A stretch of 64,000 bases of DNA, from contig JASBRX010000003.1 in assembly GCA_030149245.1 (NCBI GenBank), forward strand, positions 44,539-108,538, given 5' to 3'. This stretch comes from Sphingomonas bacterium (lineage in GTDB: Bacteria > Pseudomonadota > Alphaproteobacteria > Sphingomonadales > Sphingomonadaceae). How positions within the stretch are numbered: the stretch's first letter is position 1; the number at the start of each line of letters is the position of its first letter. The notes below the pieces were generated by a model, which did no database searches, was not told the origin of the DNA, and worked only from the letters and a program-made list of their open reading frames with translations. Shown here piece by piece: positions 1-8,295 of this stretch. The translations under genes and the position numbers were made by a program.

Positions 1-370
1 GGCCGCCGGCGCTGCGCTCCACGAGCAGGTCGAACGGCGGCATCCGCGCGATACCATTCGGCCCGCTACGCACCGATGCATGCGGGTCATAGAGCTCGCC
101 CAGCGCCGCGCGCAGGACATGCGCGAAATCGTTCCAGCTCGGCGCTGCAATCGCGCGCGGGCGATAGACGCGCCGCACCTTGTCCCAATCGGTCGCCTTC
201 TCACCAAAGAAGCAATAGCGGTCGCGCAGCGTCGCCCACATCTCGTCGAAATCCTGCGCGAGCGTGACGTCACGCGGCGGCTCCTGCGCCCGCACGGCCA
301 ACTGAAGGGCAGGAAGGGCAAGGCCGGCGGCAAGACCACGCAGGGCAGTGCGGCGATCGATCATGGTCAT
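1..370 (-). CDS. S41-family (C-terminal processing-like) peptidase, 5' part only
   Basis: The 5' end of a gene that runs off the left edge of the window; about 123 codons are visible. The protein begins MTMIDRRTALRGLAAGLALP, which looks like a twin-arginine or Sec signal peptide (RR followed by a hydrophobic Ala/Leu stretch) ending near AVRAQ. The mature part starts with DFDEMWATLRDRYCFF and continues with a helix-rich segment and GELYDPHASVRSG, the pattern of the N-terminal helical region that precedes the PDZ and protease domains of S41 peptidases. The catalytic Ser/Lys region is outside the window, so activity cannot be judged. ATG codons at 370 and 364 are in frame and either could be used. 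The histidine-kinase-like gene upstream ends 55 bp away on the same strand. Confidence 0.6.
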   Translation of the reverse strand, partial: MTMIDRRTALRGLAAGLALPALQLAVRAQEPPRDVTLAQDFDEMWATLRDRYCFFGEKATDWDKVRRVYRPRAIAAPSWNDFAHVLRAALGELYDPHASVRSGPNGIARMPPFDLLVERSAGG

Positions 371-425
371 GGGACGGCGCTATCACGCCGCTGCCCCGCT
401 ATCAACTACAACCGTAGTCGCGAGG

Positions 426-1805
426 TCAGCCGTCGCGGGCAGGAAGGGCCAGGACAAAGCGCGCACCCTGTCCCGGCGCGCTGTCCACGGTGATATCACC
501 CCCCATCGCGCGGGCCAGCCGCCGCGCGATATAGAGGCCCAGCCCGCTTCCGCCCGGTTCGCTCGGATCGACGCGCCCGAATTTCTCGAAGATGCGGGCA
601 TGGTCCTCGGCCGCGATCCCCTTGCCCTGATCGGCGACGATGACACAGCCAAGCGCGCCCTCACGCTCCAGCCGCACCCATACCGACCCGCCCGGCGGCG
701 AATAGCGCAGCGCATTGCCGATGAGGTTGACCATGATCTGCAGCACGCGGCGAAACTCGCCGGTCGCGGGCAGGCTTTCGTCCGCCTTGGGCTTGTCGAT
801 CCGCACATCGGCCTCGCTCGCGCGCACCGCGAGCAGTCCGGCGGCGCGGCGCGCGATATCGGCCAGGTCGATCGGCTCCGCCTCCACTTCGAAATCATCG
901 CGCTCAACCGCGGTCAGGTCGGCCAGGTCGTCGACCAGCGACAGCAAATGCCGCCCGGCATTGGCGATATCGCCGGCATATTCGGCATAATCGGTGCGCA
1001 GCGGCCCATCGATCTGCGCGCTGATGCTGTCGGCATTGGCGATGATCCGGCTCAACGGCTTGCGCAGCGCACGGTCCAGCCGCTGGCCGAATTCGCTGGT
1101 GAACACGGCTTCGGGCGCGGCGGGCGGGTGCGCCTGCGCGTCCGTGTCCGCATCGATCATCTCCGCCGCGCCGGTAAAGCCGGCAAAGCGCAGCTGCGCA
1201 TCGACACGCGGGCTGGCCGACAAGCGCACCCGCCGTCCGGTGCCGCGCAGCTCCGCCACCTGCCCCTCGAACCGCCCCTGCTCCGCCGCTGCGGTCAGGA
1301 TCGGCAGCGCGCCCTCGTCATCCGCCTCCAGCGCGAACAGCAAGGTCAGCGGCTGCCCCAGCATCTTGCCGGCATCGAAGCCATAGCGCGCGCCCGCCTC
1401 CAGCGAGAGATGCGTCAGCCGCATCGCCGAATCGCATTCCCACACCCAGTCGGCGTCAGAGCGCAGGAAATCATCCTCCCGCCCCTCATCCGCCACCGCC
1501 CGCCACGCAGCGCGCGGACGCCAGCCACTGACCTCCAGCCGCACGCCATCGGCGTCAGGTTCAGCGCGGACCCACAGGTCGATATCGTCCTCACCATCCG
1601 CCGCAACGATGTTGCGCGAAATCGCGATGCCCAGCCGCAGTGCCAGCCGCGCAATCGACGCGATCTGCGGCACCGCCAGTGGCTCGCCCTGCTTGCCCCC
1701 GGCGCGGCTGTTCAGGTCGGACAGACGCGGTTCGGCGTCGAGCAGCCGCCCGTCGCGCCCGACCCGGCCGATCGCCACTGGCACATGCGGGTCCATCGCG
1801 TTCAT
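426..1805 (-). CDS. Histidine-kinase-like protein with degenerate H-box (His replaced by Arg)
   Basis: 459 residues, predicted cytoplasmic because no membrane segment is visible. The N-terminal 110 residues are unassigned; residues about 115-220 look like a PAS-type sensor (DADWVWECDSAMRLTHLS). A dimerisation-like helix follows at about 235-300 and a HATPase_c domain at about 345-456. The ATP-binding motifs are intact: N-box NLIGNALRYS (N364), G1 DQGKGI (D392), F-box FEKFGR and G2 GGSGLGLYI. Where a kinase normally has S-H-E-L-R-T-P-L this protein has LDRALRKPL, so Arg245 occupies the phospho-acceptor position. It therefore probably cannot autophosphorylate in the usual way; ATP-dependent conformational signalling or partnership with another kinase is an inference. 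The start codon overlaps the stop of the upstream gene in ATGA, which indicates translational coupling. Confidence 0.8.
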   Translation of the reverse strand: MNAMDPHVPVAIGRVGRDGRLLDAEPRLSDLNSRAGGKQGEPLAVPQIASIARLALRLGIAISRNIVAADGEDDIDLWVRAEPDADGVRLEVSGWRPRAAWRAVADEGREDDFLRSDADWVWECDSAMRLTHLSLEAGARYGFDAGKMLGQPLTLLFALEADDEGALPILTAAAEQGRFEGQVAELRGTGRRVRLSASPRVDAQLRFAGFTGAAEMIDADTDAQAHPPAAPEAVFTSEFGQRLDRALRKPLSRIIANADSISAQIDGPLRTDYAEYAGDIANAGRHLLSLVDDLADLTAVERDDFEVEAEPIDLADIARRAAGLLAVRASEADVRIDKPKADESLPATGEFRRVLQIMVNLIGNALRYSPPGGSVWVRLEREGALGCVIVADQGKGIAAEDHARIFEKFGRVDPSEPGGSGLGLYIARRLARAMGGDITVDSAPGQGARFVLALPARDG

Positions 1806-2902
1806 GCCGCGCCCCCCAAAGCCTGCACCGCCGCGCGATAATCGCCCGGCAGCCGCAGCCCCGCCAGCGCCGCGCGCGCATCCTCGACCTCAACGGCCAT
1901 GATCGTGTCGAGCGTTTCGGCGAACGCCTCGATATCGCGGCGCGGATCGGCTTCGGTCAGTGCGAGGCCCAGGCGGGCAATCGCCTCCCGGTCCAGATCC
2001 AGCGCGCGCAACGCGACCCACAACCGCCCGCTCCCCGCGTCGAGCGCAAGGCTGCGTGCAACCGTGTAATCCACGCCAAGCGCATGGGCGAGAAGTCCTG
2101 CAAACAGCGTCACGCGCCGGTCGCCCAGCGCTTCGTTGAGCAATTCGGGCAGTTCATCCGGCTGCGCATCGATCGCCACCGCCAGCCGCATCACCGCCGC
2201 CTCGACCCGGTCGCCCTCATCATGCGCGGCGAGGCTGCGCTGCGCCGCCTCCGCCAGCACACGGTCGAGCGTTGCGATGTCCTCGGCAGCCACCCGCTGT
2301 CGCAGCGCGGCGGCGACCCACCATACCAGCTTGTGATGCAGCTCGGCGGGCAGATCGGTCTGCGGCAACGGCCCGGCCTCGGGCAGGCTGCGGCGGCGAC
2401 TCTCGGCGATCAGCACACCCATCGCACTCTGCGCCAACACCCGGTCGGGATGCTGGACGAAACGGTTGATCAGGCTCGGCCGTTCGGGGTCGTCATGCGC
2501 CTGTACCGGCATGCCGCTGGCCAACAGCTCCTGCCGCACCTGCGCGATCAGCTCGCCCATCAGCTCACGGTCGCGCAACAGGCCCGAATCGCACAAAGCG
2601 GTGAACACGCCGTCGGCCCCCGCCAGCGCATCGGCCAGCGCGGTCTCACCCTGCACCTGCAGCTGGCGCACGCCATGATCGCGAATCTCGCCTTCGACGG
2701 TATCAACCAGGGCGCGCAGCAGGCGACTCAGCCCGACTCGCGTCCGCTCGTCCAACCGGTGCGATTCGGGGAGGAAAAAATCATCGATCGCCGTCGCCAG
2801 ACCACGGAAAGCGGCAGCGTCCGCGCCCGCGACATGCGCGAGCAACGTGCGGGCGCCCCGATCGGTGGCGCCGTCACTCATGTCGACATTCGGGTCGGAC
2901 AT
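1802..2902 (-). CDS. DUF2336-like all-helical protein
   Basis: 366 residues, alpha-helical throughout and without signal peptide or membrane segment. Features such as LLAHVAGADAAAFRGLATA at the N-terminus, LSRLLRALVDTVEGEIRDH and the later LPAELHHKLVWWVAAALRQ resemble the DUF2336 family of alphaproteobacterial proteins, whose biochemical role is not established. Family assignment is by eye and moderate. The gene ends in a four-base overlap with the histidine-kinase-like gene, so the two products are probably made in a fixed ratio and may work together. There is no evidence of enzymatic motifs. The first ATG (2902) has a close GGAG; a second in-frame ATG lies at 2881. Confidence 0.55.
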   Translation of the reverse strand: MSDPNVDMSDGATDRGARTLLAHVAGADAAAFRGLATAIDDFFLPESHRLDERTRVGLSRLLRALVDTVEGEIRDHGVRQLQVQGETALADALAGADGVFTALCDSGLLRDRELMGELIAQVRQELLASGMPVQAHDDPERPSLINRFVQHPDRVLAQSAMGVLIAESRRRSLPEAGPLPQTDLPAELHHKLVWWVAAALRQRVAAEDIATLDRVLAEAAQRSLAAHDEGDRVEAAVMRLAVAIDAQPDELPELLNEALGDRRVTLFAGLLAHALGVDYTVARSLALDAGSGRLWVALRALDLDREAIARLGLALTEADPRRDIEAFAETLDTIMAVEVEDARAALAGLRLPGDYRAAVQALGGAA

Positions 2903-2937
2903 GGTCTCCGGAATAACGGAATGCGGTTAAGGTCGCC

Positions 2938-4104
2938 CTAAGGCTTTTCCCGCCTGCTCTCAACCGCTGCGGCAAGCGTCGCGAATGCGTAAATCGCAAT
3001 CAACGCCAAGCCCCAGCTCACCCGGTCGGCAATCGCAAACGGCGTGACCAGCAACAGATAGGCCGCCGGGCTGCCCCACCAGCGGCGGATGACCGCCTGG
3101 CTGCGCTCGGCAATCGCGGTCGCGGCGATGGTGACCAGCGCCAGGATCGTCCCGTCGAGCGTCTTGTCGAGCTGCATCTCGCCCAGCCCCAACGCGCCCA
3201 CCACCGCGCCGACGATCGCGCCGATCAGCGCCTCCTGCATCAACGCGCGCTTTTCCTCGCCGCGCAGTGCCGACAGCGCCGCCCCTGTCGCCAGCGCCGC
3301 CACGCCGGGGATCGCGACCCCCGCGCCCCAGGCATAGCCGAACGCGATCAATGCGACCGCGCCCGCCCCGGTCACGGCACCCCCCGCCATCAACAGCCAG
3401 GCGGGAATGCCCTTCTCGACCACCTTGGGCAGCACCCAGCGCGCGACGCGCGTGAACACGTGGCGGTCGGCCCAGCTCGTGCGCCGTTCGGTCAGCGCCG
3501 CCAGCACCGCATTGCTGCGGCTCGCCAGCGCCGCGCCCTCGCGCTCCACGCCATGCCCGGCGCGCACCGCGCCCGCCGATAGCGGCACCTGCTCCGCCCC
3601 CGCCTGCACGATCGCGCGCAACAGGGTCGACTGGAAATCATAATCGGGCGGAAAGTCGGCGATATCCTTGATCCGCCGCGCCGGGGTATGCGCGACGCCG
3701 GCCCAGCAATTGCGCGCGTCGATCCGTTCGAGCGACGCGGCGGGGTCCTGCGTCACCAGGATCGCGTCCTTGCCCTCGCCCGCCATGCGATCGATCACAT
3801 CGTCTGTCGTGACCAGCGCGTCGGCGATCACCACGACATGCGCCAGCGGATGCACCCGCGCCGCCGCCTCCGCCGCCGAGCGCACGATATCGACCGGAAC
3901 GCCGCGCTTGGCCGCCCGGCTGACTGCGCCGAGCAGCGCCGGTGTGACCCGGCTCACCGCGACCAGAATATGCCCCGCGCCTGCCCCGATCAGCAGCCGC
4001 GCCTGATATTCGAGCAGCGTCATGCCCCCGAACGGCAGCGTCGCAGCGAGCACCCCCGCGCGATCGCCCGCATCCTCCGTCGCAAAGATCAGCCCCGCCA
4101 GCAT
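2938..4104 (-). CDS. Predicted nucleotidyltransferase-like / integral membrane fusion protein
   Basis: 388 residues from the ATG at 4104; the frame is open further upstream but that part is repeat-derived and was excluded. Residues about 1-220 look like a Rossmann-type NTP-transferase fold: an early LAGLIFATEDAG strand-loop, PFGGMTLLEYQARLLIGAGA (in the position where MobA/CTP-transferase-like proteins have their second motif) and VVVIADALVTTDDVID. The canonical GGxGTR signature is absent, so catalysis is uncertain. From about residue 255 there are four to six hydrophobic segments (for example WLLMAGGAVTGAGAVALIAF), so the C-terminus is embedded in the inner membrane. This architecture recalls enzymes that activate a polar head group and use it at the membrane, such as inositol-phosphate cytidylyltransferase/phospholipid synthases, but that is only an analogy. 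Confidence 0.5.
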   Translation of the reverse strand: MLAGLIFATEDAGDRAGVLAATLPFGGMTLLEYQARLLIGAGAGHILVAVSRVTPALLGAVSRAAKRGVPVDIVRSAAEAAARVHPLAHVVVIADALVTTDDVIDRMAGEGKDAILVTQDPAASLERIDARNCWAGVAHTPARRIKDIADFPPDYDFQSTLLRAIVQAGAEQVPLSAGAVRAGHGVEREGAALASRSNAVLAALTERRTSWADRHVFTRVARWVLPKVVEKGIPAWLLMAGGAVTGAGAVALIAFGYAWGAGVAIPGVAALATGAALSALRGEEKRALMQEALIGAIVGAVVGALGLGEMQLDKTLDGTILALVTIAATAIAERSQAVIRRWWGSPAAYLLLVTPFAIADRVSWGLALIAIYAFATLAAAVESRREKP

Positions 4105-4148
4105 GTTGATCCGGTTAGGCGAATTGATTCGGCGGGGGAAGGGGCAGA

Positions 4149-4317
4149 AATCCTCCCCCAGCTTGCTGGGGGAGGTGGCAGCGCGCAGCGCTGACGGAGG
4201 GGCCGCCCTCGCAGAGGGCGGAGTTTTGCCGAGATGTTCACGGCCGTCTGCGCGGCCGCCCCTCCACCACCGCCTGCGGCGGCGGTCCCCCTCCCCTGCT
4301 GCGCAAGGGAGGAATAG
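4149..4317. repeat. Sphingomonad-type intergenic repeat, copy A (about 170 bp)
   Basis: Fills the gap between the membrane protein and the NamZ-like gene. It begins with a hairpin (AGCTTGCT flanked by CCCCC and GGGGG), continues through several nested GC-rich inverted repeats including GCCGCCCTC...GAGGGCGG and CCGCCTGCGGCGGCGG, and ends with a GGAGGAAT block. A second copy in the same orientation lies at 5582-5757 and is nearly identical apart from a few indels and substitutions. No open reading frame is supported inside it. Confidence 0.8.
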
Positions 4318-4319
4318 CA

Positions 4320-5516
4320 TTAGTAGAGCAGCAACCTCTCCCGCATCTCCACCCAAGCAGCCTCGTCCGCCCCGGCCGCCGCATCGAGATCGCCCGGCGC
4401 CGCGCCCGCATCATCAACCCACGCCCGCAGCCCCGGCCCGCCATTGATCACATCGATCGCCAGCTTCTCGAACTCATATTCATACGGAAAATCGCGCCAC
4501 AGGTCATAATCCGGATACAGCGCCCGGATCGCCTTGAACCCCAGTGCCTGCAACCGCCACGGCCGGAACGCCGCATGGTCGTACCCCGCCCCCTCGGCAT
4601 GGATGAACACGCCGCTGCACAGCGCGCCGACATGCTTGTGAAAGGTCGGCTGGAACCAGAAGTCGCGCAGCGTGCAGCCCGCGGTCCACTCCGGCGCAAT
4701 GCGGCGCATCTCCGCGATCACCGCCTTGCCGTCGATATCCGGCGCACCGAACAGCTCCAGCGCGCGCGTCGTCCCGCGCCCCTCGGACAGCGTCGTCCCC
4801 TCCAGCATCACCGTCCCGGCATAGGCGCGCGCCATGTTGACGTTGGCGGCATTGGGGCTGGGGTTGATCCACACCCGCTCGGGCGGCCAGCCGAACCCCG
4901 GCGCGGCGTCGGGCGCCCAGCCCTGCATCTCGATCACGCGATAGGCGACGTCGAGCTTGAAGTGATCGACGAACCAAGCGCCCATCTCGCCCAGCGTCAT
5001 GCCATGCCGCATCGGCATCGGCCCCGCCCCGACAAAGCTCTCCCATCCGGGCAGCAAGGTCAGCCCCTCGACCGGGCGGCCTGCCGGATTGGGCCGGTCG
5101 AGCACCCACACTTCCTTGCCATGCTCTGCCGCCGCTTCGAGCATGTAGAGCAGGGTCGTGACATAGGTGTAGATGCGGCAGCCCAGATCCTGCAGGTCGA
5201 TCAGGATCACGTCGAATGTGTGCATCGACTGCCCGGTCGGTCGCCGCACCTCGCCATACAGGCTGAACACCGGCATCCCGTAGGTAGGGTCGGTATAGTC
5301 CGGCGATTCCATCATATTGTCTTGCAGATCGCCGCGCACACCATGCTGCGGCCCGAACATCGCCGACACGGTGAGCCCCGCCGCGACCAGCGCGTCGACG
5401 CTGTGCGTCAAATCCGCCGTCACCGACGCCGGATGCGCGAGCAGCGCGACGCGACGGCCCTTGAGTTGGTTGAGCAAAGCGGGGTCGGCGAGCAGCCGGT
5501 CGATACCGAAGTTCAT
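4320..5516 (-). CDS. DUF1343 / NamZ-like exo-beta-N-acetylmuramidase
   Basis: 398 residues, close to the usual size for the family whose characterised member is Bacillus NamZ (YbbC), an exo-lytic enzyme that releases N-acetylmuramic acid from peptidoglycan fragments. Family hallmarks are visible in order: GIDRLL near the N-terminus, RVALLAHPASV, MFGPQHGVRGD, DVILIDLQDLGCRIYTYV, VLDRPNPAGRPVEG, PMRHGMTLGEMG and INPSPNAANV. No signal peptide is evident, so the protein appears cytoplasmic, unlike secreted Bacillus NamZ. That fits a role in muropeptide recycling, but the location is inferred. It sits alone between two copies of the same intergenic repeat, in the same direction as the TonB receptor upstream. 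No other muropeptide-recycling gene is visible nearby. Confidence 0.85.
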   Translation of the reverse strand: MNFGIDRLLADPALLNQLKGRRVALLAHPASVTADLTHSVDALVAAGLTVSAMFGPQHGVRGDLQDNMMESPDYTDPTYGMPVFSLYGEVRRPTGQSMHTFDVILIDLQDLGCRIYTYVTTLLYMLEAAAEHGKEVWVLDRPNPAGRPVEGLTLLPGWESFVGAGPMPMRHGMTLGEMGAWFVDHFKLDVAYRVIEMQGWAPDAAPGFGWPPERVWINPSPNAANVNMARAYAGTVMLEGTTLSEGRGTTRALELFGAPDIDGKAVIAEMRRIAPEWTAGCTLRDFWFQPTFHKHVGALCSGVFIHAEGAGYDHAAFRPWRLQALGFKAIRALYPDYDLWRDFPYEYEFEKLAIDVINGGPGLRAWVDDAGAAPGDLDAAAGADEAAWVEMRERLLLY

Positions 5517-5581
5517 GGCCCTTCAGGTGCCGGGAGTTGGCGCGCAAAGCAATCGGGATGATGGGGTTCGGGGCAAACCCA

Positions 5582-5757
5582 TTCCTCCCCCAGCTTGCTG
5601 GGGGAGGTGGCAGCGCGCAGCGCTGACGGAGGGGCCGCCCTCGCCCTCGCAGAGGGCGGAATTTTGCCGAGCCGTTCACGGCTGTCTGCGCAGCCGCCCC
5701 GCCACCGCCGCCTGCGGCGGCGGTCCCCCTCCCCTGAGCAAGCTCAGGGGAGGAATT
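5582..5757. repeat. Sphingomonad-type intergenic repeat, copy B (about 175 bp)
   Basis: Second copy of the element at 4149-4317, in the same orientation. It shares the opening hairpin, the CGCGCAGCGCTGACGGAGG core and the CCGCCTGCGGCGGCGG block. It differs by an extra CGCCCT unit, by compensating changes in one inner hairpin (CGGCTGTCTGCGCAGCCG here against CGGCCGTCTGCGCGGCCG in copy A) and by the closing stem CTGAGCAAGCTCAG. Compensating changes suggest that structure is maintained. It lies between the TonB receptor stop and the NamZ-like gene. Confidence 0.8.
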
Positions 5758-5769
5758 ACCACTCCAGTC

Positions 5770-8169
5770 TCAGAACGAAGCCGCCACCTGCACATACCAG
5801 CTGCGCGGGCGGGCAAAGATCCGCTCGGCGTAACCCAGCGTTGCCAGCGACGCGTTGCCCTGGATCAGGTAACGCTCGTCGAGCAGGTTGTTGACGCCAC
5901 CGCTAACCTCGATCCCGTTGCCGAGCTTGAGGGTCAGCGAAGCGTTGCCGACGAAATAGCCATCTTCCTCGATCAGCGGGATGCTGCCGGTGATGAAGGT
6001 GATCTTGGACTGGTAGCTGCCATCGACGCGCGGCGTCAGCGTCATGTCGCCACCCAGCGGGATCGCATAAGCGATGCCGAAATTGGCCTGCATGTCGGGG
6101 GTGAAGGGCAGGTCGTCGTTCGGCGTCACCGTCGCGGTCGCCCCCGGCACCGGCGTGATGCTCTTGATCTTGTCGTCGAGAATGCTGATCCCGGCGTCGA
6201 AGGTCAGGCCCCAGCTGGTGCGCAGGCTCGCTTCGGCCTCCAGCCCGCGAATGCGCGCCTCACCCGCGTTGAACAACAGCGGCACCACGCCCTGGCGGAA
6301 GATCAGCTGAATGTCCTGATACTCGGCCTGGAACGCGGCGAGGTTCAAGCGCAGACGCCCGATATTGGTCTTCGCGCCAATCTCGTAGCTGGTGACGCTC
6401 TCCTCCGCGAACGGCACGGGCAGGTTGCCGGCGGGCGCGGCGTTGTAGCGGGTGTTGTAACCGCCCGACTTGAAGCTCTTGGCATAGGACGCATAGGTGC
6501 TGATCGCGTCGTTCCAGCGATACTGGATGCTTGCCGAACCGGTCAGCGCCGAGAAATCCTGCTGGAACGGACGGCTGAAGATAAACAGCGGCCCGCCCTG
6601 TGACGTCGCTAGCGTCGGCAACGGGCTGGGATCGGGCAAGGTCGCGGGGAACAGGTTCAGCACGGTTCCGCGATAATTCTTGCGGTCGCTGGTGTAGCGC
6701 AGGCCGCCGCTGATCTCGAGCGCGTCGGTGATGTTCCACGCGAGCTCGCCGAACACCGCGACCGAATCCGTCTTGAGGCGCGAAACCTGAAGGTCGCGCG
6801 ATCCCGGCCCGCCCGCCAGCAGCGAACCGATCACCGGCGGCGAGGGCGGGAAGGCGAGCGGCACGGTCGCGCGCTCATCGGTGACTTCGTTGAAATAATA
6901 GCCGCCGATAATCGCATTGACCGACCCGAAGTCGAGCTGAAGCTGGACTTCCTGGCTGAACTGCGCCGATTGCGCAGCGACATCGGTGGTGATCAGCAGC
7001 AGCGGCGTGTTGTCGCCATCGCGGATGCCGCGCGATTCGGTCTCGCGATAGGAGGTGATCAGCTTGACCGACGCGACATCGGTCAGCCGGATATTGGCGG
7101 TCGCGCCGATGCCCCATACTTCCGAATTGCTCTCCACCGGCGCGGTGCCGCCATTCACGAACGGCCCGCGCGCCTGCAGATCGTTGGCGCAGCGGATGTC
7201 GTTGGTCATCGGCACGTTCGGCGCACCGAAGCGCGGGTCGCCGGGCGTCAGCGGCGCGAACGGGATCGTCGCACCGGGGCAGCCCGCCGCGACACTGGCG
7301 ATCGCGGCGACCGGCGCCTGTTCGTTGATCCCGGCAAAGGTGAACGGCGCGCCATTCTCGTCCTGCTTGCTGTAATCGGCGCGCAGGAACAGGTCGAAGT
7401 CGCTCGACGGCTCCCACAGCACCGACGCGGCGAGCGAGAAGCGGTTCTCATTGCCCAGGTCCAGGCCATCGACCACGCGGATCACATAGCCGTCGCGCTT
7501 GCGGAAGCCGCCCGACACGCGCGCCGCTGCGGTCGGGCCCAGCGGCACGTTGACCACGCCAAAGCCCTCGATCAGGTTCTCGCTGCCGCCACGCACCCGT
7601 GCCCGGCCGCTGAATTCGCCCAGCTTGGGCTGCTGCGTGCGGACGAGGATCGCGCCACCGATCGTGTTGCGACCGAACAACGTCCCCTGCGGCCCGCGCA
7701 GCACTTCGACGCCAGCGATATCGCCGAAATCGATCGCGCCACCGACCGCCCGGCCGAGATAGACCTCGTCGAGATAGACGCCGACGCCCGGATCGACCGC
7801 GGCGGTCGGATCGACCTGACCCACGCCGCGGATGAACACCACCGACGATGCGCTGTTGCCCGACAGCTGGCCGGCGGGCTTGAACTGCAGGCTCGGCGTG
7901 ATCCGCTCGAGGTCCTGCGTCTGCGTGATCTGCCGTTCCTGCAGCGTCTCGGCGCTGAACGCGGAGATGGCGACCGGCGTATCCTGCAGGCTCTCCTCAC
8001 GACGCCGCGCGGTGACGAGGATTTCGCCCTCCGCCGCCGGAGTCGCCTCTTCCGCCGTATCCTGCGCCAGCGCCGGCACGGCTGCGCTAAAGCTCAAAAA
8101 TGCCGCAACCGCGGCGATGCTGGATGCAGCGCGGCTCTGCGCGCGCGAAGTCCCTCGACCCATCATCAC
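5770..8169 (-). CDS. TonB-dependent outer-membrane receptor (first)
   Basis: 799 residues. A signal peptide (SSIAAVAAFLSFSAAVPALA) is followed by a TonB-box-like segment EILVTARRREESLQDTPVAI, a plug domain with VFIRGVGQ, VEVLRGPQGTLFGRNTIGG and a C-terminal 22-strand barrel ending WYVQVAASF, with the terminal Phe typical of outer-membrane insertion. It imports an unknown ligand across the outer membrane using TonB energy; sphingomonads use many such proteins for carbohydrates, siderophores and aromatic compounds. Ligand specificity cannot be deduced and no periplasmic or inner-membrane partner is adjacent. Three consecutive ATG codons start the gene. The 126 bp upstream is AT-rich compared with its surroundings and probably holds the promoter. 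Confidence 0.92.
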   Translation of the reverse strand: MMMGRGTSRAQSRAASSIAAVAAFLSFSAAVPALAQDTAEEATPAAEGEILVTARRREESLQDTPVAISAFSAETLQERQITQTQDLERITPSLQFKPAGQLSGNSASSVVFIRGVGQVDPTAAVDPGVGVYLDEVYLGRAVGGAIDFGDIAGVEVLRGPQGTLFGRNTIGGAILVRTQQPKLGEFSGRARVRGGSENLIEGFGVVNVPLGPTAAARVSGGFRKRDGYVIRVVDGLDLGNENRFSLAASVLWEPSSDFDLFLRADYSKQDENGAPFTFAGINEQAPVAAIASVAAGCPGATIPFAPLTPGDPRFGAPNVPMTNDIRCANDLQARGPFVNGGTAPVESNSEVWGIGATANIRLTDVASVKLITSYRETESRGIRDGDNTPLLLITTDVAAQSAQFSQEVQLQLDFGSVNAIIGGYYFNEVTDERATVPLAFPPSPPVIGSLLAGGPGSRDLQVSRLKTDSVAVFGELAWNITDALEISGGLRYTSDRKNYRGTVLNLFPATLPDPSPLPTLATSQGGPLFIFSRPFQQDFSALTGSASIQYRWNDAISTYASYAKSFKSGGYNTRYNAAPAGNLPVPFAEESVTSYEIGAKTNIGRLRLNLAAFQAEYQDIQLIFRQGVVPLLFNAGEARIRGLEAEASLRTSWGLTFDAGISILDDKIKSITPVPGATATVTPNDDLPFTPDMQANFGIAYAIPLGGDMTLTPRVDGSYQSKITFITGSIPLIEEDGYFVGNASLTLKLGNGIEVSGGVNNLLDERYLIQGNASLATLGYAERIFARPRSWYVQVAASF

Positions 8170-8295
8170 ACTCCCCTTTTTTCAGCCCGCGATTCTTGGC
8201 GATCGTCGGTGCGATATACCTCACATCTGAAATTGTTCATGTCAATAACAGTTATGCGGTGAATCTATTTCGCGCGACCCGGCATCGCTACCCGC

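Noticed and set aside
348..1841. Long plus-strand open frame (497 codons) opposite the histidine-kinase-like gene
   Set aside because: It is antisense to a gene with clear HATPase motifs; its own translation is Arg/His/Gln-rich low-complexity sequence, typical of the complement of a high-GC coding region.
4149..4317. Direct repeats considered as a CRISPR array
   Set aside because: Only two copies more than 1 kb apart with a gene between; no regular spacers and no cas genes.
4105..4356. N-terminal extension of the nucleotidyltransferase-like membrane protein
   Set aside because: Derived from the intergenic repeat at 4149-4317; internal ATG 4104 begins the Rossmann-like strand.
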